Source: UBA4644 sp964541085 (GTDB lineage: Bacteria; Bacillota; Clostridia; Oscillospirales; Butyricicoccaceae). Taken from it: a stretch of 64,000 bases of DNA. The DNA is taken from positions 1 through 64,000 of the forward strand of contig CAZIPA010000007.1 in NCBI GenBank assembly GCA_964541085.1, given 5' to 3'. Within the stretch, counting starts at the first letter, position 1; every line of letters starts with the position of its first letter. Shown piece after piece: positions 7,980-15,871 of the stretch. Both the position numbers and the translations under genes were made by a program. The notes under the pieces are model-generated. The model ran no database searches, was not told where the DNA came from, and worked only from the letters and a program-made list of their open reading frames with translations.

Positions 7980-9596
7980 TTAGCGCTGATAGGCGATTTC
8001 GCCGGCGACGATGGTCATCACCGGGAGGATGTCCCGAATCTCCATGGGGTCACAGGTGAAGATATCCCTGTCCAGCACCGTCAGATCGGCCAGAAAGCCC
8101 GGGGCGATGCGGCCCTTGGTATCCTCCTGAAACTCTGCCCAGGCAGAGCCGGCGGTATAAGCCTCCACGGCCTCCTCCACAGACACCCGCTCCGCCGGGA
8201 AAAAGCCGCCCTCCGGCCAGCCGTTTTTATCCTTGCGGGTGATGGCGGAATAGAGGTTGGGGAAGGGGTTGCAGTCCTCCACGGGAGAATCCGTGCCGTA
8301 GGACACCTGACCGCCCAGCTCCTTCAGTGTGCGGAAGGCATAGGAGGTGGAGGACAGGGCTTCGCCGCAGCGGGACAGCACCGCGTGCATATCATAGTCC
8401 AGAAAGATGGGCTGGTAAAAGGCCGGAACCTCATCCCGCCGGATGCGCTCCAGCATCGGCCGGTCGGTGATCTGGCAGTGAATCAGGCCGTGGCGCAGGG
8501 GATTTTTGCCCTCATGCAGCACGGTTTCATAGCTTTCCAGCGTCTCTTCAATGGCCCGGTCGCCGATCACATGGGTGACAACCTGCATTCCAAAGGCATC
8601 CGCCACTTTGCAGAAGGCATCCAGCTCCGCCCGGTTCTTCACCACAATGCCCCGGTTGCCCGCATCATCCAGATAATCCTGCCGCATCAGCGCCGTTCTG
8701 CCGCCCAGAGAGCCGTCCTTATACAGCTTCACCGGGCCCAGCTTCAGCCGGTCGGTCTCATAGCGGTCAAAGCGTCCCCCGTCCATGCAGAAATCCCGCA
8801 GCCGCTCCGGCGTGTCAAAGGAAATCTGGTGACGGTAGCGCAGCTTGCAGCGGCCCTCGTCATAAATGCGCTTGAGCAGGGGGAGAAACAGCTCCCGGCT
8901 GGCCCAGGAGGTTCCCGCATCGTTGGACTGGACGCTGGTCACGCCCCGGGACAGGGCATACTCCGCCGCCTGCAAAAACATGGCCTCCACCGCCTGAGCG
9001 GAATAAGCGGGAATCACCCGGTTGGCCGCGGTACAGCCGTTTTCCGTAAACACGCCGTTGGGCTCGCCGTTTTCGTCCTTTTCCCAGGTGCCGCCGGTAA
9101 ACTGGGCAGAATCTCCTGTCAGACCCAGCAGCTCCACGGTTTTGCTGTTTCCGGTGGACACATGGCCGCACACCCGCTCCAGCACGATGGGAATGTCCGT
9201 GGCGATTTTATCCAGATCCTGCCGGGTGGGAATGCGCTTGTCCCCCACAAACAGATCCTGATTCCAGCCCACGGCGTGAATGCCATCCCGGCAGCGCTCC
9301 GGATGCTCCTCCCGATAACGGCGCACCCGCTCCACCAGCTCGTCCACGGAGCGCACATCGCCGATGTCGGCCTCATACATTCCCACGCCCACACCCAAAA
9401 GGTGCATATGACTGTCATTCAGACCGGGCAGCACCGTTCTGCCGCCGCAGTCGATGATCTCCGCCTCCGGGGCCGCCGCCAGCACCTGGTCATTGCTGCC
9501 CACCAGCTGAAACACGCCGTCTTCCCAGAGGGCCGCCTGCGCAAATACGCCCGGCCGGATAAAAAGCTTTCCGTTGATAATCGCTGTTTTTTTCAT
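7980..9596 (-). CDS. Amidohydrolase family 3 protein (YtcJ-like)
   Basis: This 538-residue cytoplasmic metal-dependent hydrolase has the family architecture. A small beta-sandwich lies at the N-terminus, and the metal-binding DSHMH (H63, H65) opens the TIM barrel. An HVIGDRAI motif lies near residue 340 and a C-terminal GTDSPVEDCNPF segment carries the last metal ligand. Known members include N-substituted formamide deformylases and imidazolonepropionase-like enzymes, but substrates vary widely and none can be assigned here. The gene has its own promoter and terminator and no obvious partner. The start follows GGAGACGAT closely. Confidence 0.85.
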   Translation of the reverse strand: MKKTAIINGKLFIRPGVFAQAALWEDGVFQLVGSNDQVLAAAPEAEIIDCGGRTVLPGLNDSHMHLLGVGVGMYEADIGDVRSVDELVERVRRYREEHPERCRDGIHAVGWNQDLFVGDKRIPTRQDLDKIATDIPIVLERVCGHVSTGNSKTVELLGLTGDSAQFTGGTWEKDENGEPNGVFTENGCTAANRVIPAYSAQAVEAMFLQAAEYALSRGVTSVQSNDAGTSWASRELFLPLLKRIYDEGRCKLRYRHQISFDTPERLRDFCMDGGRFDRYETDRLKLGPVKLYKDGSLGGRTALMRQDYLDDAGNRGIVVKNRAELDAFCKVADAFGMQVVTHVIGDRAIEETLESYETVLHEGKNPLRHGLIHCQITDRPMLERIRRDEVPAFYQPIFLDYDMHAVLSRCGEALSSTSYAFRTLKELGGQVSYGTDSPVEDCNPFPNLYSAITRKDKNGWPEGGFFPAERVSVEEAVEAYTAGSAWAEFQEDTKGRIAPGFLADLTVLDRDIFTCDPMEIRDILPVMTIVAGEIAYQR

Positions 9597-9655
9597 AGTA
9601 TCGTCTCCTTGTATCTGCCTGTGCCGCCGAAGGGGCGGCCCTGTCTTCTGTCCAC

Positions 9656-9685
9656 AGTATACCCTTTTTCTGCCTGTGCCGTCAA
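9656..9685 (-). promoter_or_regulatory. Promoter of the amidohydrolase gene
   Basis: On the minus strand TTGACG (9685-9680) and TATACT (9661-9656) have an 18-base spacer, giving a leader of about 55 bases. Confidence 0.65.
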
Positions 9686-9713
9686 CGGGCAGCGGGCCCT
9701 TCCGCCGTTAAAA

Positions 9714-10184
9714 TTACACCGGCAGCGGCTTTCCGTTGAGCACTGCCGCCGTGAGAGTCTCTCCGGCATAGACCAGCTTCAGAGAGAAAAAGGGCACCTC
9801 CTGCCACAGCAGCTCCAGAAAAATCCGGTCCCCCGCCCACATGGGCAGCGCCATCAGGCTCTCCCGGGGCAGCCATTCCAGCACACCCTCGTCACAGTCC
9901 CGCAGCTGTCCCGTCCACCGGCTTGCGGTAAACAGATGCATCTGCTCGCAGGGCCAGCGATCGGAGACAAAGGTGACGATGCCCCGATAGGCATAGTCTG
10001 TCAGGGTCAGGCCGGTTTCCTCCCGCACCTCCCGCAGGGCGCAGTCCTCCGGGCTTTCTCCCTCTTCAAACTTGCCGCCCACGCCGATCCATTTGTCGTG
10101 ATTTTCGTCGTTCTGCTTTTTTACCCGGTGGAGCATCAGAACACTGTCCTCCCGCACCAGATAGCACAGACTGGTCTGCTTCAT
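9714..10184 (-). CDS. Nudix hydrolase (8-oxo-dGTP diphosphatase-like)
   Basis: This 156-residue protein contains a complete Nudix box, running from GGKFEEGESPEDC through REVREETGLTL (about residues 36-58). It matches GX5EX7REUXEEXGU with all catalytic glutamates present. The N-terminus MKQTSLCYLVREDSVLML is typical of the MutT/YtkD group that removes oxidised nucleotides or other nucleoside diphosphate compounds. The precise substrate cannot be told. It is transcribed divergently from the transglutaminase-like gene, and their promoters share a -35 region. The C-terminal part (MWAGDRIFLELLWQ) is typical of clostridial homologues. Confidence 0.88.
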   Translation of the reverse strand: MKQTSLCYLVREDSVLMLHRVKKQNDENHDKWIGVGGKFEEGESPEDCALREVREETGLTLTDYAYRGIVTFVSDRWPCEQMHLFTASRWTGQLRDCDEGVLEWLPRESLMALPMWAGDRIFLELLWQEVPFFSLKLVYAGETLTAAVLNGKPLPV

Positions 10185-10208
10185 GCCGCATCCTTCCTTT
10201 CTGATTTT

Positions 10209-10238
10209 ATTGTATCACAGACAGCTTTTTCTTGACAA
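10209..10238 (-). promoter_or_regulatory. Promoter of the Nudix gene
   Basis: On the minus strand TTGTCA (10238-10233) and TACAAT (10214-10209) have an 18-base spacer. The -35 hexamer overlaps the -35 of the promoter facing the other way. Confidence 0.65.
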
Positions 10239-10260
10239 TGCGTGATTTCAGTTTTATCAT
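10232..10260 (+). promoter_or_regulatory. Promoter of the transglutaminase-like gene
   Basis: TTGACA (10232-10237) and TATCAT (10255-10260) have a 17-base spacer. Its -35 shares five bases with the divergent Nudix promoter, so only one polymerase can bind at a time. Confidence 0.65.
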
Positions 10261-10295
10261 TTTATTAGCAAATCATGTTGGAAAGGGAGCTTGTT

Positions 10296-11681
10296 ATGAA
10301 TCAGAATCATACCTTTGCCGATTCCGCTCTGGGACTGCCGGAGGATATCCGCCACCTGAAGGAGTTCGGCGATTTTGAAAACGCCATCCGTCTCATTGAC
10401 CTGCGGCTGGAAAACCCCGATCTGCCCCAGTGTATGCGCCGGAATTATGAGGCCCAGAAGGAGATCATGCGCCGCATTCCCGCGCTGTATCCCTTCACAA
10501 AGGAAACCGGTCTGGCCCGCATTCAGGAGCGGATTCCGGACTTTACCATGGCCGAGCTGGAGCATTATATCGACCAGGGCCGGGTGACCTGGCACTATGT
10601 CAACGGTGAGATGCACCTGCTGCGCTCCTTCTTCGGAACGCTGCTCAAGACCCAGCCGGAGTTTGCCGCCCGTCTGCCCAAGGAAGAGCCCAGGGAGCCG
10701 GTGAGCCATGAGCTGCGGGACAAGGAAAACATTCTGGACCGGGCCAACCGCATCATGCGGGAACAGGGCAGCATGAGCGCCCGCATCCGCATCCGTGCCC
10801 AGATTTCCATTGCGGACGAGGTATTTGTGCCCGGCGAGACCTATCGGGTCTGGCTGCCCATTCCTGCCGCCTGCATCCAGCAGAGTGATATTCAGCTGCT
10901 GGCCTTTTCCTCGGAACCCACCTTTGTGGCCCCGGAGGATGCCGCCCAGCGCACGGTCTATTGGGAAGAGACCATGACGGAAAACCATCCCTTCTGGGTG
11001 GAATATTCCTATCGGCACACCGCCCCCTATGTGGATCCCTCCCAGATCAAGGCCGACCCGGTGCAGCCCACCTTCTTCACCGGCGAAACCCCGCCCCATA
11101 TTGTCTTTTCTCCCTACATCCGTGCCCTGTGTGAGGAGCTTTCCGCCGGAACCGATGATCCCATCGAAAAGGCCCGCCGCTTCTATAACTATGTGACCCA
11201 GCAGGTGGTCTACAGCTTTGCTCCGGATTATTTCACCCTGGACAGCATTGCGGAAACCTGCCTCAAGACCCGCCGGGGTGACTGCGGCATTCAGGCGCTG
11301 GCCTTTGTGACCCTGTGCCGCTGCGCCGGTATTCCCGCAAAATGGCAGAGCGGTCTGGTGGCCGAGCCGGACGATGCGGGCCAGCACGACTGGGCCATGT
11401 TCTATGTGGCGCCCCACGGCTGGATGTTTGCCGATCCCTCCTATGGCGGCGGTGCCTGGCGAGCAGGCAATCTGGCCCGGCACAAGCACTATTTCGGCAA
11501 TCTGGATGTGTATCGCTGCGTCACCGTCAACGGCTATCAGCAGGACTTTGAGCCCGCTTCCCGCTTCTGGCGCATCGACCCCTATGACAACCAGACCGGT
11601 GAAATCGAATGCAGCACCCGTGGTCTGCGTCCCCGGGAGATTCACTGGAGCGCCGATGTCGTCGGCTTTGAAGAGCTGTAA
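10296..11681 (+). CDS. Transglutaminase-like domain protein
   Basis: This 461-residue protein has the catalytic triad of the transglutaminase/protease-like fold: C330 in RRGDCGIQALAF, H364 in GQHDWAMFYV and D380 in MFADPSY. The N-terminal 150 residues are helical (YDQGRVTWHYVN-type region). A beta domain at about 165-250 (FVPGETYRVWLPIPAA) precedes the core. No signal peptide or membrane segment is seen, so it is probably cytoplasmic. Such proteins usually act as peptidases or amidases rather than cross-linkers; the substrate is unknown. The second ATG (10296) was chosen because AAAGGGAG lies 6 bases before it, while the first ATG, 21 bases upstream, has no site. Confidence 0.85.
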   Translation: MNQNHTFADSALGLPEDIRHLKEFGDFENAIRLIDLRLENPDLPQCMRRNYEAQKEIMRRIPALYPFTKETGLARIQERIPDFTMAELEHYIDQGRVTWHYVNGEMHLLRSFFGTLLKTQPEFAARLPKEEPREPVSHELRDKENILDRANRIMREQGSMSARIRIRAQISIADEVFVPGETYRVWLPIPAACIQQSDIQLLAFSSEPTFVAPEDAAQRTVYWEETMTENHPFWVEYSYRHTAPYVDPSQIKADPVQPTFFTGETPPHIVFSPYIRALCEELSAGTDDPIEKARRFYNYVTQQVVYSFAPDYFTLDSIAETCLKTRRGDCGIQALAFVTLCRCAGIPAKWQSGLVAEPDDAGQHDWAMFYVAPHGWMFADPSYGGGAWRAGNLARHKHYFGNLDVYRCVTVNGYQQDFEPASRFWRIDPYDNQTGEIECSTRGLRPREIHWSADVVGFEEL

Positions 11682-11703
11682 GCCTGTAGCGCACAATGCA
11701 AAA

Positions 11704-11740
11704 CTCCCCGTGCTTTTCCGGCACGGGGAGCTATTTTTTT
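11704..11740 (+). terminator. Rho-independent terminator
   Basis: CTCCCCGTGC (11704-11713) pairs with GCACGGGGAG (11721-11730) and is followed by a T-rich run. On the other strand TTTT also follows, so it probably serves the convergent SLH gene too. Confidence 0.85.
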
Positions 11741-11759
11741 ACCGGTCAGAAACCGCCTT

Positions 11760-13217
11760 TTACAGGGGAATGATCACAAAGCAGGATGCGACAGGTTTTT
11801 TGTTTTCATCCCAGAGGGTCAAAAGCTTTTGATGACATACCCACGCATATTTGGAATCATCCAGCTCCGGTGCCGTTTCGGAAATCACATCCGTGACAGG
11901 ATAGAACGCATAATCCAGCGTTGCATAGCCCAGCCACATACGAAAACCCATGTGACACCCGATGATGGCGGTTTGGCTGATGTACGAGTAGATTTGATTC
12001 GTGGTAGACGCTCCCAGATCATCCAGCGTGTAATAGACCGCATTTTTCGGCAGGTTGGCGATGGTGTAAACATACTGCCCGTCCACCAGCTGTCCGGTAC
12101 ACTGGAGTGTCTTCATCTTTTGGATCTGGGCTTTTGCGTCTTTCAGCAGCGGATCCACATAGGGGCGGGTATCAAAATCGCAGCGATACAGGGTGACGGT
12201 CTCCCCGGGCGCCGTATCGCCGTAAAACATACCGTAAGCGATGATCGTCCCCTTCAGGTCTGTGAGAATGGCCGCGCCCATCCGAATGTCCCGATACTCC
12301 GTACTGCCGCCAACGCCGAAGGTGGGATAGCCGTTGATGCCTTTGGAATAATCCCCGTCCAGGCATTGCCCGGCGTATTCTTCCATTGCCTTTGCAAACG
12401 CCTCCTCTACGGTTGCCGCACTCTCGGAATACCCATCATAATGGTTCTGAAACACCGCATTCTGATAATACAGCAGTCTCCCGTTGATACTGCCGTTTCC
12501 GTCCAGTGTAACGGTCATGGGTGTGCAGTCTGCCCGCAGCAGATCCCGCACCATTTTCCGATAAGGATCATTCAAAAGGGCATCGGAAGCAACGGCTTCT
12601 TCACTGACGGCGCCCTTTGCTGTCAGGGTATCCAGCAAGGTGCCGCTTTCCGCCTTACAACCGGTCTGCAAGGCGCTGCGGGAGACAAAGGCGGCATCGC
12701 CCCGGAGAAAAGCGTCATTGTTTTCCGCACGGTACTCCCCATGGGTCATGCCCAGCCTGTCCGTCAGCTCCCACGCCGCATTCCACGGAAAATCCGTGCC
12801 GGAAGCATAGCCCAGCGCCCGCAGAACAAAGGTGAGATATTGGGTTGCGGTGACAGTCTGCGTTCCGCCGAAGGCAGCAGCGCTGACGCCGTTGGTCAGC
12901 CCCTTTGCATAGGCATAACCCACATAGGGCTCTGCCCATTCTGCCACATCGGAAAAGGGCAGCTCCCAGCTGCCGTTCAATGCCGTCTGCTCTTCTCCCA
13001 GCAGCCGCACCAGCATGGCCACAGCCTCCTGCCGGGTGAGTTCCTTTTCCAGCGCAAAGTCCGGAGAGCCGTCCTCCAGCGTTCCCACGCCCCGGAACAG
13101 ACCCAGCCCATACAGCGTCTGCGCATCCGCCTCGCCCACATCTGCCCCATGGGCACTCACCGTCAGGCCGAACACCAGCAGCAGGCACAGCGCCAGACAG
13201 CCAAACCATTTTTTCAT
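11760..13217 (-). CDS. Secreted S-layer-homology (SLH) domain protein
   Basis: This 485-residue protein starts with a signal peptide (MKKWFGCLALCLLLVFGLTV, cleavage near AHGA). SLH-like motifs follow at about residues 30-165, with phrases such as LTRQEAVAMLVRLLG, FSDVAEWAEPYVGYAYAKGL and VTATQYLTFVLRALGY. SLH modules bind pyruvylated secondary cell-wall polymers, so the protein is likely anchored to the wall. The C-terminal 280 residues have no motif I recognise; they contain several aromatic beta-rich stretches and could be a ligand-binding or enzymatic domain. It has its own promoter and converges on the transglutaminase gene with a shared terminator. Confidence 0.82.
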   Translation of the reverse strand: MKKWFGCLALCLLLVFGLTVSAHGADVGEADAQTLYGLGLFRGVGTLEDGSPDFALEKELTRQEAVAMLVRLLGEEQTALNGSWELPFSDVAEWAEPYVGYAYAKGLTNGVSAAAFGGTQTVTATQYLTFVLRALGYASGTDFPWNAAWELTDRLGMTHGEYRAENNDAFLRGDAAFVSRSALQTGCKAESGTLLDTLTAKGAVSEEAVASDALLNDPYRKMVRDLLRADCTPMTVTLDGNGSINGRLLYYQNAVFQNHYDGYSESAATVEEAFAKAMEEYAGQCLDGDYSKGINGYPTFGVGGSTEYRDIRMGAAILTDLKGTIIAYGMFYGDTAPGETVTLYRCDFDTRPYVDPLLKDAKAQIQKMKTLQCTGQLVDGQYVYTIANLPKNAVYYTLDDLGASTTNQIYSYISQTAIIGCHMGFRMWLGYATLDYAFYPVTDVISETAPELDDSKYAWVCHQKLLTLWDENKKPVASCFVIIPL

Positions 13218-13249
13218 TGCAATCGCTCCTTTTCTCAGCTTCTGCTTTC

Positions 13250-13278
13250 AGTATCGCAGAACAACAGCGTCCTGTCAA
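13250..13278 (-). promoter_or_regulatory. Promoter of the SLH protein gene
   Basis: On the minus strand TTGACA (13278-13273) and GATACT (13255-13250) have a 17-base spacer, 32 bases before the start codon. Confidence 0.65.
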
Positions 13279-13304
13279 CACTTTTGCGCCCCAGACGCAA
13301 AACT

Positions 13305-13326
13305 GCCGCCCCGGAGGGCGGCAGCA
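13305..13326 (-). repeat. Duplicated terminator hairpin, distal copy (flank of element copy A)
   Basis: The 22 bases match 13629-13650 with one mismatch, in direct orientation. On the minus strand it folds as a GCCGCCC/GGGCGGC-type hairpin followed by TTTT, so this copy keeps the U-tract of the presumed original terminator of the LtaS-like gene. Confidence 0.75.
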
Positions 13327-13628
13327 GCGTGTCAAAAACACAGATCAGGATTATGTCCTAAAAATTGTTTTTGCCTGCAATCTATGTGATTGTAGGTAAA
13401 AACACCGTAACCCGCCGGATTTTTTCTGCTTGCGCAGCAAGCCCCGCCGACGAGTGTCGGCGTCATGCCGCAGGGAGCCGCAGCAGTGCGGCGACTGAGG
13501 CGGTTAAATTGAAAGGGGCCCCCGCAAAATTGAAAATTTTGTGGGGAGAAAATCGGCGGAACCGGCCCGCAGGCCGGAGCCAAACTGTCGAAGAAAACCC
13601 AGCGAAGCGGTTTTCTGACAGTCTCACC
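13327..13628 (-). mobile_element. Hairpin-rich MITE-like element, copy A (about 302 bp)
   Basis: Read on the minus strand it begins GAGACTGTCAGAAAACC and ends TTTTTGACACGC, and it matches copy B (27457-27638) over almost the whole of B. The ends form an imperfect inverted repeat of GAG-two bases-TGTCA-one base-AAA. It is noncoding and folds into successive hairpins: one of CTGTC/GACAG type, one CCGGCC/GGCCGG, and a 16-bp stem at 13367-13403. Copy A carries about 120 extra bases (about 13427-13548) inserted at the tip of a hairpin that is intact in copy B. It lies between two near-identical terminator hairpins behind the LtaS-like gene. No transposase is present, so movement would need one supplied in trans. 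Confidence 0.75.
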
Positions 13629-13650
13629 GCCGCCCCGAAGGGCGGCAGCA
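13629..13650 (-). repeat. Duplicated terminator hairpin, proximal copy (flank of element copy A)
   Basis: A direct repeat of 13305-13326 (one mismatch), lying 3 bases beyond the LtaS-like stop codon. It lacks its own U-tract because the element follows directly. Confidence 0.75.
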
Positions 13651-13653
13651 TTT

Positions 13654-15756
13654 TTATTCGTTGAACAGAATCCCGTAATAATCATATTCCAGCACGGCCT
13701 TGGAAAACTTGATCTTGTTTTTCACCTTGGCACGAATGCGGGAAATATAGTCGTCGTCCACCGGTTCCGCGCCCTCGGCAGGCGTAAACTCACCCTTGGA
13801 GGAATCGTAATAGCCCCGGTCTGTGAGCCAGTCATAATCCGTCCACAGCACCAGCGGCTCTTCCTCAGAGAACACATCCCGGCCCACCAGCAGACGGGAA
13901 TCATACTCCACGCCGAACAGATTGGACAGGGTGGGCAGCAGGTCCAGACTATAGGTGGGGGTGGACACCACGATGGGCTCCTCCAGCTCCTCCAGACAGC
14001 CGCTCCAGATAATCAGGGCGCTGTGATCCCGGGCGGTATAGCTGTCTGCCGGATAGCCGTAGAGCTCGGACAGATAATCCTCATCATTGCCCCAGGACGA
14101 ACCCTTTTCCAGACCGTAGGGGTAATGGTCGGTGGTCAGGGCGATGACGGTATCGTTGGCGATGCCCGCATCCTCCAGCTGCCGCACCAGCGATGCCAGG
14201 CCATATTCCAGCTCCAGATTGGCGGCATGATAGGCCTTGATGGTTTCGGAGGCATCCATATCCGCCACGGCCTCCCGGTTGCGGCTGGACATGGAGTTGC
14301 CGGACCAGCTGTACAGACAGTGGCCGCTGACGGTCATATAATAGACGCTGAAGGGCTGCTGGTCGATATACTGGCTGACGGTGAAATCCATCATTTCCTT
14401 ATCGCTCTCCGGCCACTTTTTGGCCACGCCCTCTTCCATGCCGTTGCCCATGCCGGTAAAGGTGGAATAGCCAAAGTTGGTATGGGTCTCATCCCGGTCA
14501 TAATAGGTGTAGGAGCCGTTGTGATAGGCGGCGCTGTGATAGCCCTGGCGCATGAGCTGGTTGCCCATGGTGAGATACAGATTCTGGCCGATGGTGCGCT
14601 TCATGCTCTTGACGCCCGCCGTGGGCACCAGTCCGGTGAGCATGGAATATTCGCCCGTAGAGGTACTGCCGCCCCAGGCCGGCTGATAATAGTCTTCAAA
14701 AACAATGCCCTTGTTGGCCAGACGGTAGAGAGTCGGCGTGCGCACCGGGTCGATGACCTCTTTGGAAAAGGCCTCCGCCGTGATGAGAATCAGATTTTTC
14801 CCGGCGAACAGACCGGTGTAGGCATTCTGCCGGCTGGGCTCCAGCCCGGACACATAGGAATGAATGGCCTGCAAATCTCCATCCGCAGTCCCTGCAATCA
14901 GTGCGTCAAAATCAATATCCATCTGATTCCAGCCGTACTCCACCGGCGTGGGCTCCTCCGGCGTGTCGGGCACGGCGGGATCTGCGGGATCTGCGGGCGT
15001 ATTTCCTTCCTCCGGGGTTTCCGGGGCAGGGGTTTCCGGGGGCGACTGCATGGAGGGATCCTCCACCGGCTCAAAGCCGCTGATATCCTCCGAGCCTGCC
15101 GTCAGCTGCCGCAGCTCCAGACGGAAGGAGGTGAGCAGACCAAAGGAGCGCACCGAGCTGTCATAGCGATATTCGGAATGGTACTTGCGATAGTTGACCT
15201 CGCCCCGGGTGGTGGCTACTGCGCCCAGACCCCAGAAGGCCAGACACAGGGCCAGAAACAGCGCTGTCTGGCGAATGTCCTTGTGCCGGCAGGAAAACAG
15301 TCTCCCCTCCAGCAGCAGATATCCCACCACCGGGATATGATACAGCAGAATGACGGGAATGCCTTTCACAATCACCGTCACCAGTGTGCTGCCAAAGCCC
15401 GTCATCACATCTCCTGCGCCGGAGAGAATGGACTGGGGATCCATAAACACCTGATAGGAATTGTCGGTGAAATAGGCAATGAGAAACCACACCGTCTCCA
15501 GCTCCAGCAGGCCAAAGCCGATCCAGCGGTTGGCCTTTTCCGACCAGGTGAGGGTACACAGCAGCGTCAGCAGAAAGCCCACCGAGACTGCCGTCAGTCC
15601 CGCCCCCAGCACGGCGGCAAAGTTGCGGGAGAGTCCTGCCGTCAGATGCAGAAACAGCTCCAGCAGGATCAGACTGACGGGGAAATAAATCCAGGTCAGC
15701 CAGGGCGCAGCATACCGTGCCCGGCCCTGATAATTCAGATGTTTATACCGTTCCAT
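13654..15756 (-). CDS. LtaS-like membrane phosphoglycerol transferase (alkaline phosphatase superfamily)
   Basis: This 700-residue protein has about five membrane helices in residues 18-185 and a Pro/Glu/Thr-rich linker at about 228-272. An extracellular sulfatase-like catalytic domain follows. Active-site features are E328 (LITAEAF), the threonine nucleophile in WGGSTSTGEYSML (T365 by alignment with LtaS K-T-S-x-x-E-F), and a TDHYPYG metal site near residue 560. Enzymes of this kind transfer glycerol phosphate from phosphatidylglycerol to build lipoteichoic acid or decorate glycans. The start at 15756 was taken because AGAGGT precedes it; an upstream in-frame start would overlap the promoter. 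The proline-rich linker is longer than in Bacillus LtaS. Its terminator holds the inserted repeat element. Confidence 0.87.
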   Translation of the reverse strand: MERYKHLNYQGRARYAAPWLTWIYFPVSLILLELFLHLTAGLSRNFAAVLGAGLTAVSVGFLLTLLCTLTWSEKANRWIGFGLLELETVWFLIAYFTDNSYQVFMDPQSILSGAGDVMTGFGSTLVTVIVKGIPVILLYHIPVVGYLLLEGRLFSCRHKDIRQTALFLALCLAFWGLGAVATTRGEVNYRKYHSEYRYDSSVRSFGLLTSFRLELRQLTAGSEDISGFEPVEDPSMQSPPETPAPETPEEGNTPADPADPAVPDTPEEPTPVEYGWNQMDIDFDALIAGTADGDLQAIHSYVSGLEPSRQNAYTGLFAGKNLILITAEAFSKEVIDPVRTPTLYRLANKGIVFEDYYQPAWGGSTSTGEYSMLTGLVPTAGVKSMKRTIGQNLYLTMGNQLMRQGYHSAAYHNGSYTYYDRDETHTNFGYSTFTGMGNGMEEGVAKKWPESDKEMMDFTVSQYIDQQPFSVYYMTVSGHCLYSWSGNSMSSRNREAVADMDASETIKAYHAANLELEYGLASLVRQLEDAGIANDTVIALTTDHYPYGLEKGSSWGNDEDYLSELYGYPADSYTARDHSALIIWSGCLEELEEPIVVSTPTYSLDLLPTLSNLFGVEYDSRLLVGRDVFSEEEPLVLWTDYDWLTDRGYYDSSKGEFTPAEGAEPVDDDYISRIRAKVKNKIKFSKAVLEYDYYGILFNE

Positions 15757-15815
15757 AGTGTACCTCTTTTCCGGGAAACACGCCGGGCGCAAGCTTCCTG
15801 CCCGGTCTTGCTGCA

Positions 15816-15846
15816 ATTATAGCACGATTTTTCGGGAAAAACGCAA
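15816..15846 (-). promoter_or_regulatory. Possible promoter of the LtaS-like gene
   Basis: On the minus strand TATAAT (15821-15816) is exact, with TTGCGT (15846-15841) at a long 19-base spacing. Confidence rests mainly on the -10. Confidence 0.45.
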
Positions 15847-15871
15847 AATTGCGGAAATCTTCAGACTTTCT

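Noticed and set aside
13332..13685. Open frames of about 60-117 codons through repeat copies A and B.
   Set aside because: They follow hairpin-rich repeat DNA, differ between the two copies, and have no ribosome binding sites.
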